From: Kribbella sindirgiensis
Lineage (GTDB): Bacteria; Actinomycetota; Actinomycetes; Propionibacteriales; Kribbellaceae
NCBI RefSeq assembly: GCF_004331435.1
Contig: NZ_SJKA01000001.1
Location: 186,001-250,000, forward strand
Length of the DNA stretch: 64,000 nt
Direction of reading: 5' to 3'
How positions within the stretch are numbered: the first letter of the stretch is position 1; every line of letters begins with the position of its first letter. Positions 41,256 through 48,524 of this stretch are shown in pieces. The position numbers were made by a program, and so were the translations under genes. The notes under the pieces were generated by a model that searched no databases, was not told the origin of the DNA, and saw only the letters and a list, made by a program, of their open reading frames with translations.

Positions 41256-42341
41256 ATGGCGGTGATGAGTGCGAAGGCGGTCAACCGGGCGACGTTGGCG
41301 CGGCAGGTGCTGTTGGGTAAGGAAGCGGTGCCGGCGGTTGACGTGGTCGGGCGACTGGTGGGGATGCAGGGGCAGGAGGCCAAGCATCCGTACGTCGGGT
41401 TGTGGTCGCGGATCGACGGGTTCGCGGAGTCCGAGCTGGACGAGGCGGTCCGGAAGCACGACGTCGTACGGGGCACGCTGTTTCGGGGGACGCTGCATCT
41501 GGTGACTGCGGCGGACTACGTGCGGTTCCGGGTGACTGTGGCGCCGGTGCTCGAGGCGGGGTTGAAGGTCCTGGGGGAACGCGGCGCGGGGTTGGAGCCG
41601 GAGAAGGTGGTGGCCGCGGCGAAGAAGCTGCTGGCGAAGGAGCCGTTGACGTTCACCGAGGTGCGCGACGCGTTGCAGCAGCAGTTCCCGGACGTGAACG
41701 AGCGAGCGCTCGGGTTCTGCACGCGGATGCTGGTCCCGTTGGTGGTCTACCCAACGGATGTCCGCTGGTCCTGGACGGCGAACTCCAGGTTCACACCGGC
41801 CGAGGAGTGGATCGGGAAGAAGCTCCACCAGCGGTCGGCGACGAAGGAGCTGGTCACCCGCTACCTGCAGGCGTTCGGTCCCGCGACGCCGGCGGACTTC
41901 CAGACCTGGTCCGGTTTGCAGAAGGCCAAACCCCTGTTCGACGAGCTGGAGCTCGAGACGTTCACGGACGAGGCCGGCAAGAAGCTGTACGACGTACCTG
42001 ACGCGCCTCGCCCCGATGCGGACACGCCGGCGCCGGTGCGCTTCCTGCCGGAGTTCGACAACGTGCTGCTGTCGCACGCGAAACGGGAGCGGATCATCGC
42101 GGACGAGCACAAGCCGGCCGTGTTCACGAAGAACCTCCGGGTCAAGGCGACGTACACGGTCGACGGCCTGGTCGCCGGGCTGTGGACGGCCGGGAAGAAG
42201 CGCGGTGTGGCCACTCTCACGCTCACTCCGTTCGGCCGGACGCTGAAGAAGACGCAGGCGGAGCTGGAGCGTGAAGGCGACGGGCTGCTGCGGTTCCTGG
42301 AGCCCGATGCCAAGTCCTACGAGTTGGTTACTTCCGGTTAA
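41256..42341 (+). CDS. HTH_42-family winged-helix protein (AlkZ/YcaQ-like)
   Basis: This 361-residue protein belongs to the winged-helix superfamily that includes the DNA glycosylases AlkZ (azinomycin resistance) and YcaQ. The N-terminal part holds LVGMQGQEAKHPYVGLWSRI near 30-49, where the QxQ pair is placed like the catalytic Gln motif of AlkZ-type enzymes. Later landmarks are LFRGTLHLVTAADYVRFR near 73-90 and PADFQTWSGLQKAKPLFDE near 212-230. A role in unhooking DNA crosslinks or removing alkylated bases is possible but inferred. AGGA lies 7 nt before the ATG. Confidence 0.82.
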   Translation: MAVMSAKAVNRATLARQVLLGKEAVPAVDVVGRLVGMQGQEAKHPYVGLWSRIDGFAESELDEAVRKHDVVRGTLFRGTLHLVTAADYVRFRVTVAPVLEAGLKVLGERGAGLEPEKVVAAAKKLLAKEPLTFTEVRDALQQQFPDVNERALGFCTRMLVPLVVYPTDVRWSWTANSRFTPAEEWIGKKLHQRSATKELVTRYLQAFGPATPADFQTWSGLQKAKPLFDELELETFTDEAGKKLYDVPDAPRPDADTPAPVRFLPEFDNVLLSHAKRERIIADEHKPAVFTKNLRVKATYTVDGLVAGLWTAGKKRGVATLTLTPFGRTLKKTQAELEREGDGLLRFLEPDAKSYELVTSG

Positions 42342-42403
42342 TGAGGTTGTTGTCACACGTCAGAGGACTGGGCCAGAAACCCTTTGCCGGGTGGAATAGG
42401 TAG

Positions 42404-43228
42404 ATGAGCACAGTCCCCTCCATCACTCTGGACAACGGCGTCGAGATCCCGCAGCTGGGCCTGGGGGTCTGGCAGGTCGAGGACGCGATCGTGACCGACG
42501 TCGTGGCGTCGGCGTTCGAGACCGGCTACCGGCACATCGACACCGCAGCGATCTACGGCAACGAGACCGGCGTCGGCAAGGCGATCGCGGCGTCCGGCCT
42601 CCCGCGTGACGAGCTGTTCATCACCACCAAGCTGTGGAACTCCGAGCAGGGGTACGACAGCACACTGAAGGCCTTCGACACCAGCCTGGAGAAGCTCGGC
42701 CTCGAGTACGTCGACCTGTACCTGATCCACTGGCAGTCGCTGCAGCGGGACCTGTACGTCGACACCTGGAAGGCGTTCGAGCAGCTGTACGCCGACAAGC
42801 GGGTGCGCGCGATCGGCGTCTCGAACTTCCACGAGCCCGCGCTGCGGCGGATCTTCGAGGAGACCACGATCCGCCCGGCGGTGAACCAGATCGAGCTGCA
42901 CCCGGCGCTGCCGCAGGACGAGCTGCGCGCGTTCAACGCCGAGAACGACATCGTCACCGAGGCGTGGAGCCCGCTCGCGTCCGGCGAGCTGCTGGCGAAC
43001 CCGGCGCTCGCGACGATCGGCGCGAAGTACGGCAAGTCGGCGGCCCAGGTGATGATCCGCTGGCACCTGCAGCTCGGCAACGTGGTGATCCCGAAGACCG
43101 TCACGCCGAGCCGGATCCAGGAGAACTTCGAGGTCTTCGACTTCCGCCTGGACAACGACGACATGGCCGCGATCGCGGACCTGGAGACCGGCGTCCGCAC
43201 CGGCGGCGACCCGGACGTCTTCGGCTGA
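42404..43228 (+). CDS. Aldo/keto reductase
   Basis: This 274-residue (beta/alpha)8-barrel NADPH oxidoreductase (2,5-diketo-D-gluconate reductase-like branch) has its catalytic tetrad: Asp in HIDTAAIYGNE near 46-56 with Tyr, Lys in FITTKLWN near 75, and His in LYLIHWQ near 108. The NADPH-binding tail motif IPKTVTPSRIQENFEVFDF is near 228-246. GGTAG precedes the ATG closely. The substrate is unknown; reduction of reactive carbonyls is the usual role. A dense set of hairpins follows in the gap to the convergent LysR gene. Confidence 0.92.
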   Translation: MSTVPSITLDNGVEIPQLGLGVWQVEDAIVTDVVASAFETGYRHIDTAAIYGNETGVGKAIAASGLPRDELFITTKLWNSEQGYDSTLKAFDTSLEKLGLEYVDLYLIHWQSLQRDLYVDTWKAFEQLYADKRVRAIGVSNFHEPALRRIFEETTIRPAVNQIELHPALPQDELRAFNAENDIVTEAWSPLASGELLANPALATIGAKYGKSAAQVMIRWHLQLGNVVIPKTVTPSRIQENFEVFDFRLDNDDMAAIADLETGVRTGGDPDVFG

Positions 43229-43288
43229 CGACCGCCCAACCCCACCGGCCCGGAGCCCCGTCAACCCAGCGCCCCGCCCGTTCCGCAT

Positions 43289-43392
43289 TTGGCTGGCTGA
43301 CCCACGAATTTGCCTGGCCAGCCAACGAAATGCGGGGTTCTGCACCCATAACCAGGGTGTAGAACCCCACATTTGCCTGGTCTGCCAGGCAA
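43289..43392. repeat. Cluster of three stem-loops in a convergent intergenic region
   Basis: Stem 1: TTGGCTGG (43289-43296) with CCAGCCAA (43318-43325). Stem 2: 20-base arms (43328-43347 and 43355-43374) with only two unpaired or wobble positions and a 7-nt loop. Stem 3: TTGCCTGG (43373-43380) with CCAGGCAA (43385-43392). The short word ATTTGSCTGG (S = C or G) occurs three times. It probably terminates both convergent genes, but it is more elaborate than any other terminator here. Confidence 0.7.
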
Positions 43393-43432
43393 GTGCGGTC
43401 GAGAGACCGCCGGATCGGCGGGGGTCGTGGGG

Positions 43433-44326
43433 TCAGATGAGTTCCAGGAAGCGGGACAGGACGGGTGAGCGGTTGTCCGGGGACCAGGCTACGGAGAGTG
43501 GCCACGGTGGTAGGTCGTCGGACAACTCGCGGTAGACGACCGTGTCGGGGTTGGACGGCGGTGTCGGGCTGATCAGCAGTGAGATCCCGAGGCCGGCCGC
43601 GACCAGCGACACGATCGTCTGGACGTCGGCGGCCTCCTGCTCGATCCGCGGTGTGAACCCGACCGCCCGGCAGTACCCGACGATCGTGTCGTGCACCGCT
43701 GGCCCGCTCGGCCGCGAGTAGAACACGAACGGCTCCTCCGCGAGCTCCTCCAGCCGCAGCCGTTTCCGCCGCGCCAGCCGATGCCGGGCCGGCAGCACAG
43801 CCACCAACGAGTCCTCGGCAACCACTCGCGACGTCAGCTTGGGCGCGAGCTGTACGACGGCGCTCGCACCGGCCGGCGTACTGGGCCGAAGCAGCCCCAC
43901 GTCGATCCGCCCGTCGCACAGCGCCTCCGTCTGCCGCAGCGTCGTCCACGACTCCAGGTCCAGCACCACCTCGGGATACGCCTGCCGGAACGCACCGAGC
44001 AACCGCGGCAGGGCGTCGAACGTCGCCGACTGCACGAACCGCAGCCGCAACGTCCCCAGCTCACCGCGCTGCGTCCGCTGCGCCGTACGGACCGCTTCGT
44101 CGGATCGCCGCAGCAGGTCCCGCGCGTCGGCAAGGAACGCCGCGCCCGCAGCCGTCAGCACGAAGCGACGCTTTACGCGGGCGAACAGCTCGACGCCCAG
44201 ATCGTGTTCGAGCGCCGCGATCTGACGGCTGAGCGACGGCTGGGTGAGGTGCAGCCGGGTGGCCGCACGCCCGACGTTCATCTCCTCGGCGACCACCACG
44301 AACGACCTGAGCTGGCGCAGTTCCAT
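43433..44326 (-). CDS. LysR-family transcriptional regulator
   Basis: This 297-residue regulator has the LysR helix-turn-helix at 1-60 (MNVGRAATRLHLTQPSLSRQ near 17-36) and a periplasmic-binding-like effector domain (LRLRFVQSATFDALPRLLGA near 92-111). ATG 44326 has CATGAT 6 nt upstream and no ribosome site, a possible leaderless start; a TTG 18 nt upstream is in frame. It is divergent from two tandem small-protein genes with a 99-bp gap holding a good plus-strand promoter. Control of those genes is the simplest reading. Confidence 0.9.
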   Translation of the reverse strand: MELRQLRSFVVVAEEMNVGRAATRLHLTQPSLSRQIAALEHDLGVELFARVKRRFVLTAAGAAFLADARDLLRRSDEAVRTAQRTQRGELGTLRLRFVQSATFDALPRLLGAFRQAYPEVVLDLESWTTLRQTEALCDGRIDVGLLRPSTPAGASAVVQLAPKLTSRVVAEDSLVAVLPARHRLARRKRLRLEELAEEPFVFYSRPSGPAVHDTIVGYCRAVGFTPRIEQEAADVQTIVSLVAAGLGISLLISPTPPSNPDTVVYRELSDDLPPWPLSVAWSPDNRSPVLSRFLELI

Positions 44327-44371
44327 ACCGACATCATGCACCAATCACATCAACTCCGCCCAGAACTTTCA

Positions 44372-44401
44372 TTGGACGTATCAACGCGTGCTTCCTAGTG
44401 T
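44372..44401 (+). promoter_or_regulatory. Promoter of the tandem small ORFs
   Basis: TTGGAC (44372-44377) and TAGTGT (44396-44401) are spaced by 18 bp, a good match to the housekeeping sigma consensus. Transcription would start near 44408, just upstream of the AGGAAAGGAA ribosome site at 44411-44420. Confidence 0.6.
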
Positions 44402-44425
44402 CGATAGCAGAGGAAAGGAACACCG

Positions 44426-44635
44426 ATGTACGTCTTCCCGACAGAAGTGATCAAGAAAGTCCACGACGAAATCCACTCGGCCTGGCCGAACGCCCCGGTT
44501 GTCCCGCACCGCCCGCCCCGGCACCCGCTGCGCACCTTGCTGCGGCCACTGCGAGCAGTACGCCGCGAGACCAGGTCGCATCCCGTCACCGACGTGTGCC
44601 GCAGCACGCCCTGCCGCACAGATATCGCGAGCTGA
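44426..44635 (+). CDS. Small basic protein, first of a tandem related pair
   Basis: This 69-residue protein has a strong ribosome site (AGGAAAGGAA, 5 nt upstream) and a consensus-like promoter. Its N-terminus, MYVFPTEVIKKVHDEIHSAW, is clearly related to the next ORF; the shared pattern is MYV-x(3-4)-VIK-x2-H-x3-HSA-x-P-x-APV-x-P. It then becomes Arg/Pro-rich. I know no function. It lies between a divergent LysR gene and a second LysR gene. Confidence 0.72.
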   Translation: MYVFPTEVIKKVHDEIHSAWPNAPVVPHRPPRHPLRTLLRPLRAVRRETRSHPVTDVCRSTPCRTDIAS

Positions 44636-44637
44636 GC

Positions 44638-44880
44638 ATGTACGTCACCTTCACCGTCATCAAGTCGATCCACGAGCAGACCCACTCCGCGATGCCGGAC
44701 GCCCCCGTGCGTCCCTATGCCCCGACACGCCAGCTGATCCGCGACGTCGTACGACTGTGGCGCGAGCGCCGTACGCCGGACCGTCCGGTCGTCCAGCTGA
44801 AAGTGATCCCGGGTGACCTGTGCCAAGCTGAGCTTCGTGATCGAGGTACGACGCCTGCGGGTGTTGCGCGCGCTTGCTGA
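44638..44880 (+). CDS. Small protein, second of the tandem related pair
   Basis: This 80-residue protein starts MYVTFTVIKSIHEQTHSAMP and aligns with the preceding 69-residue ORF over about 45 residues (VIK, H, HSA, P, APV, P). Only 2 nt separate it from the first ORF's TGA, so it is probably translated by coupling. Its C-terminal 15 codons overlap the start of the following LysR gene in another frame, so the real end may be shorter or the LysR start later. No family is recognised. Confidence 0.65.
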   Translation: MYVTFTVIKSIHEQTHSAMPDAPVRPYAPTRQLIRDVVRLWRERRTPDRPVVQLKVIPGDLCQAELRDRGTTPAGVARAC

Positions 44881-45736
44881 CCACGGGACTGTGACAGCAG
44901 CCGCCGAGGTGCTGCATCTGACGCCCTCGGCGGTCTCGCAGCAACTGGCCGCGCTGGAGTCCGAGGTAGGCCAGGAACTGCTCGAACGCCGCGGCCGCCG
45001 GGTCGCGATCACCTCGGCCGGCCGCCTGCTCCTCGCCCACGCCGACACCATCCTCGCCGAGGTCGAACGCGCCGAGGACGCGATGCGGCTGCATGCGAAC
45101 GGCGCGAACGGCGAGGTCCGTGTCGTCGCCTTCGCGACCGCGATCACCCTGCTGGTCGCACCGGCGCTGACCAGGCTCCGGGAGACCACCCCCGGCCTCA
45201 CCCTCGTCGTCCGCGATGCGGAGGGCCACCAGGGCATCACGCATCTGCTCGACGGCGACGCCGACCTCGCGATCGCCGTCGAGCACCGCGGATCCCCGCG
45301 GCACGACGACCAGCGACTGGCCCGGATCCCGTTGTACGCCGAGCCGTTCGTCGCCGTCCTGCCGCCGACGCACCCGGCCGCGGACCGCGACACGATCGAA
45401 CTGGGGCTGCTCGAAGGAGACGACTGGGTGATGACCGCACCCGGCAACCCGATCCGCGACGTCGTACTGCTCGCCTGTGAGCAGGCCGGTTTCCAGCCGC
45501 GGATCGTCCACCAGTCCGACGACTTCCGCGCGGTCGCGGCGCTCGTCGCGGCGGGTGGTGGCGTCTCGCTCGTCCCGCGTCTCGCCGTACCCGAGCCGAC
45601 GCTCGCCCTGATCCGCCCGCTGGCGGACCCCGCGCCGACCCGCCGCGTGTACGCCGCGGTCCGCAACAGCCGCGCCGACCACCCCCTGATCACCGCAACC
45701 CTCGCAGTCCTCACCGAGGTCGCGGAGAAGTTGTAG
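44837..45736 (+). CDS. LysR-family transcriptional regulator
   Basis: This 299-residue regulator opens IEVRRLRVLRALADHGTVT; the helix-turn-helix is TAAAEVLHLTPSAVSQQLAA near 20-39. The effector domain follows, with FATAITLLVAPALTRLRETT near 97-116. GTG 44837 gives the usual family start; GTG 44813 is an in-frame alternative. It overlaps the second small ORF by 44 nt, so it is probably on the same transcript. It is convergent with the SDR gene with no gap at all. Confidence 0.9.
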   Translation: MIEVRRLRVLRALADHGTVTAAAEVLHLTPSAVSQQLAALESEVGQELLERRGRRVAITSAGRLLLAHADTILAEVERAEDAMRLHANGANGEVRVVAFATAITLLVAPALTRLRETTPGLTLVVRDAEGHQGITHLLDGDADLAIAVEHRGSPRHDDQRLARIPLYAEPFVAVLPPTHPAADRDTIELGLLEGDDWVMTAPGNPIRDVVLLACEQAGFQPRIVHQSDDFRAVAALVAAGGGVSLVPRLAVPEPTLALIRPLADPAPTRRVYAAVRNSRADHPLITATLAVLTEVAEKL

Positions 45737-46534
45737 TCAAGACTCTCGACGGGCCCCCGCAGCCGACCGCGCGGGACGGCGGCCGTCCAGGCCTACGGTC
45801 GAGACCCGGGCGATGAGCGCTCGGGGGGTGAAGCGGGCGGCGATCATCAGGAGTTTGTAGCGACGGCTCGGGATCGAGATCGCCTTGCCGCGCAGCAGAT
45901 CCTTCCAGGCGGCGGCGACCAACTCGTCCGCGTCCAGCCACATGAAGGACGGGATCAGCGTCTTGTCCATCCCCATCCGCTCGTGGAACTCGGTGTGCAC
46001 GAATCCCGGGCACAACGCCATCACCGCAACACCCTGCGCGTGCAGCCCGGTCGCCAGCGCGGCCGAGAAGCTCGTCACCCAGGCCTTGTGCGCGCTGTAG
46101 ATGTTGCGCTGCAGGAATCCGGCCACCGAGGACACGTTGATCACCGCACCCGAGCCGCGCTCGATCATCGGAAGCACGGCGGCATGGGTCAGGCGCAGGA
46201 CGACGCGCACCAGCAGATCGAACTGCTGCTCCTCGACCTCGACCGGGTTCTCCCAGAACGGCTTCTTCTGCCCGAAGCCGGCGTTGTTCACCAGCAGTTC
46301 GACAGGCCCGGTCCGGAACCGCTCCTCGACCCGCGCCAGATCGGCCGCGTCGGTCAGGTCGGCGGCCAGCACCTCGCACTCGACACCGTGCAGCCGCGAG
46401 ATCTCGGCGGCGACCTCCTTGAGCCGCGCCTCGTCCCGCGACACCAGCACGAGGTCGTACCCCTCGAGCGCGAGCTTGTCCGCGAACGCCCGGCCGATCC
46501 CGGTCGCCGGCCCGGTAACGAGCGCAGTCGGCAT
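45737..46534 (-). CDS. SDR-family oxidoreductase
   Basis: This 265-residue short-chain dehydrogenase has the cofactor motif TGPATGIGRAFA at 7-18, NNAGFG near 85, catalytic Ser in NVSSVAGF near 135, and YSAHK near 148-152. A C-terminal extension (KAISIPSRRYKLLMIAARFT near 220-239) is common in the DltE/YqjQ-like subgroup. GGAGG lies 6 nt before the ATG. The start is 50 bp from the divergent HAD gene. The substrate is unknown. Confidence 0.9.
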   Translation of the reverse strand: MPTALVTGPATGIGRAFADKLALEGYDLVLVSRDEARLKEVAAEISRLHGVECEVLAADLTDAADLARVEERFRTGPVELLVNNAGFGQKKPFWENPVEVEEQQFDLLVRVVLRLTHAAVLPMIERGSGAVINVSSVAGFLQRNIYSAHKAWVTSFSAALATGLHAQGVAVMALCPGFVHTEFHERMGMDKTLIPSFMWLDADELVAAAWKDLLRGKAISIPSRRYKLLMIAARFTPRALIARVSTVGLDGRRPARSAAGARRES

Positions 46535-46572
46535 CGCAGTCCTCCCGTCGGTGACGGACCTAGTGTGTCACT

Positions 46573-46578
46573 TACCCT
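46573..46578 (+). promoter_or_regulatory. -10 element for a leaderless start (HAD gene)
   Basis: TACCCT ends exactly 6 nt before GTG 46585, with GGTGAC 17 bp upstream as a -35-like box and no Shine-Dalgarno sequence. Confidence 0.5.
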
Positions 46579-46584
46579 GGTCGG

Positions 46585-47223
46585 GTGCTGGCGGACATCG
46601 ACACCTGGGTGCTGGACCTCGACAACACCTTGTACCCCGCGGACTCCGCACTGGCCGGCCAGCTCACCCACGGCATCCTGTCGACGATCGCCGAGCACTA
46701 CGGCACCGACCTCACCGGCGCCCGTCGCATCCAGTCCGACCTCGTCGCCGAATACGGCACCTCGCTGCGCGGCGCGATGGTGACCGGAACGATCGACCCG
46801 CACGAATTCCTCGGCTTCGAGCAGCGGATCGACTACTCGACGATCGGTCCCGATCCGGTGCTGGCGGAAGTACTCCGCGGGCTGCCCGGGCGGCGGTACG
46901 TCTACACGAACGGCTCGGCGTACCACGCGGAGCAGGTGCTCGGGCGGCTCGGGCTGACCGAGTGCATCGACGGCGTCTTCGACATTCTCGCCGCCGACCT
47001 GATCCCGAAGCCGTACGACGAGAGCCTCGACGCGTTCCTGGCGTCGTTCGGCATCGACCCGGTGCGGGCCGCGATGTTCGACGATCTCGAGGTGAACCTG
47101 ACCGGGCCGCACGAGCGCGGGATGACGACGGTCTGGGTGGCCGGCGGGACGCCGTACGAGCAGCTCGCGGCGCGGCGCTGGCGGGCGGCCGACCTGCCGG
47201 GGTTCCTCCGAGCAAACATCTGA
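46585..47223 (+). CDS. HAD-superfamily pyrimidine 5'-nucleotidase-like phosphatase
   Basis: This 212-residue haloacid-dehalogenase hydrolase is of the SDT1/pyrimidine-5'-nucleotidase type. Motif I is WVLDLDNTLYP near 8-18 (the nucleophile is the first Asp), motif II is YVYTNGSAYH near 103-112, the Lys of motif III is in IPKPYDES near 138, and motif IV is MFDDLEVNL near 160-168. It should remove phosphate from nucleotides or sugar phosphates. It has a leaderless-type start at GTG 46585. Confidence 0.9.
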   Translation: MLADIDTWVLDLDNTLYPADSALAGQLTHGILSTIAEHYGTDLTGARRIQSDLVAEYGTSLRGAMVTGTIDPHEFLGFEQRIDYSTIGPDPVLAEVLRGLPGRRYVYTNGSAYHAEQVLGRLGLTECIDGVFDILAADLIPKPYDESLDAFLASFGIDPVRAAMFDDLEVNLTGPHERGMTTVWVAGGTPYEQLAARRWRAADLPGFLRANI

Positions 47224-47318
47224 TGAATCGCCGCCATGGTCCCGGATGGACAGGCTGAGCATGGACAGATATGACCAGAAGTGGTCTGAGGACTTACGCT
47301 TCGGGAGGAGGTGAGGGG

Positions 47319-48017
47319 ATGGCTGCTACGGACAAGGCGCTGGCCGGGTTGCGGCAGATGATCGCATCCGGGGAGCTCGGGCCGGGGGCGAAGTTCCCGC
47401 CGGAACCCGAGTTGTGCGACCACTTGGGCGTGTCCCGGAGTTCGCTGCGGGAGGCCGTGCGCTCGCTCGGCGCGCTCGGGGTGATCGAGTCCCGGCACGG
47501 CTCGGGCACGTACGTCTCCGCGCTCGACCCGGCCGCGATCATCGGCAGGTTCTCGTTGTCGGTCGAGCTGATCCCGCTCGAAGGGGTGCTCGAACTGCTG
47601 GAGGTACGCCGGGTGCTCGAGGCGCACGCGACCGCCGCCGCGGCCGCCCGCCAGGACCCGGAGCTCGCCGCGCGCCTGGGCGCGGTCCTCGACCAGCTCG
47701 AATCGACCACCGACGCGACCGAGATCCAGCACCTGGACGCCGAGTTCCACGGCCTGATCTGCGCGGCCGGCGGCAACCCGACCGTCACCGCGCTCACCGA
47801 CGTGATCCGCGGCCGCGGCGGCCACTACCGGATCTTCGAGCCCGGCGCCGACTTCGACGCGATCAAGCAGACCAGCGACCGCGGCCACCGCGCGATCCTG
47901 GCCGCGATCACCACCCGCGACCCCGCGGCCGCGGCCACCGCTGCCTCCGCCCACATCGCTCAGACCGAGCTCTGGCTCCGCGCCCTCCGCCCCGACCCAC
48001 AACCGGCGCTGCCGTGA
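47319..48017 (+). CDS. GntR-family regulator, FadR/FCD type
   Basis: This 232-residue regulator has an N-terminal winged helix (GAKFPPEPELCDHLGVSRSS near 24-43, LREAVRSLGALGVIESRHGSG) and a C-terminal all-helical FCD domain with metal-binding His residues (HLDAEFHGLICAAGGNP near 138-154). Such proteins sense organic or sugar acids. ATG 47319 has a GGAGG-rich leader. Its stop overlaps the GTG of the GNAT gene by 4 nt, so the two are cotranscribed. Confidence 0.88.
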   Translation: MAATDKALAGLRQMIASGELGPGAKFPPEPELCDHLGVSRSSLREAVRSLGALGVIESRHGSGTYVSALDPAAIIGRFSLSVELIPLEGVLELLEVRRVLEAHATAAAAARQDPELAARLGAVLDQLESTTDATEIQHLDAEFHGLICAAGGNPTVTALTDVIRGRGGHYRIFEPGADFDAIKQTSDRGHRAILAAITTRDPAAAATAASAHIAQTELWLRALRPDPQPALP

Positions 48018-48451
48018 GCTGGACCCTTCGCCCGGCGACTCTCGCCGACCTCGAGCAGCTCGCGGAACTCCGCGCGGTCGTCATGCGCCCCGACCTGGAA
48101 CGCCTCGGGCGGTACGACGCGCAGCGCGTCCGCCAGCGTCTGCGCGATTCGTTCGCCCCGGAGCACACCCAGATCATCGAGGTCGGCGGCGAACTCTCAG
48201 GCTCTGTCAGCATGCGGCCCGCCGAGGACGGCCGGTGGCTCGAGCACTTCTATCTGGATCCGCGCCACCAGGGCCGGGGTCTCGGGACCGCGGTGCTGCG
48301 GAGTGTTCTGGGGCGCGCGGACGGGGACGGCGTGACCGTCCGGCTGAACGTCCTGCAGGGCAGCCCGGCCCGCAAGCTGTACGAGCGCCACGGCTTCGTG
48401 GTCGACGACGAGGATCCAGTCGACGTCTTCATGGTTCGGAAATTTCTCTGA
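48014..48451 (+). CDS. GNAT-family N-acetyltransferase
   Basis: This 145-residue GNAT protein has LRPATLADLEQLAELRAVVM near 5-24 and the acetyl-CoA loop FYLDPRHQGRGLGTAVLRSV near 79-98. The C-terminal NVLQGSPARKLYERHGF near 115-131 is typical of the fold. The GTG start overlaps the FadR-type regulator stop (GTGA), so they form one operon. The substrate is unknown. Confidence 0.9.
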   Translation: MSWTLRPATLADLEQLAELRAVVMRPDLERLGRYDAQRVRQRLRDSFAPEHTQIIEVGGELSGSVSMRPAEDGRWLEHFYLDPRHQGRGLGTAVLRSVLGRADGDGVTVRLNVLQGSPARKLYERHGFVVDDEDPVDVFMVRKFL

Positions 48452-48524
48452 GCTGTCGAGATCTTGCGCCCCGATCGTCGGGTGCATAACCTCCAGACAC
48501 ATTCGTCCGGGAGGGGATCCGCCA

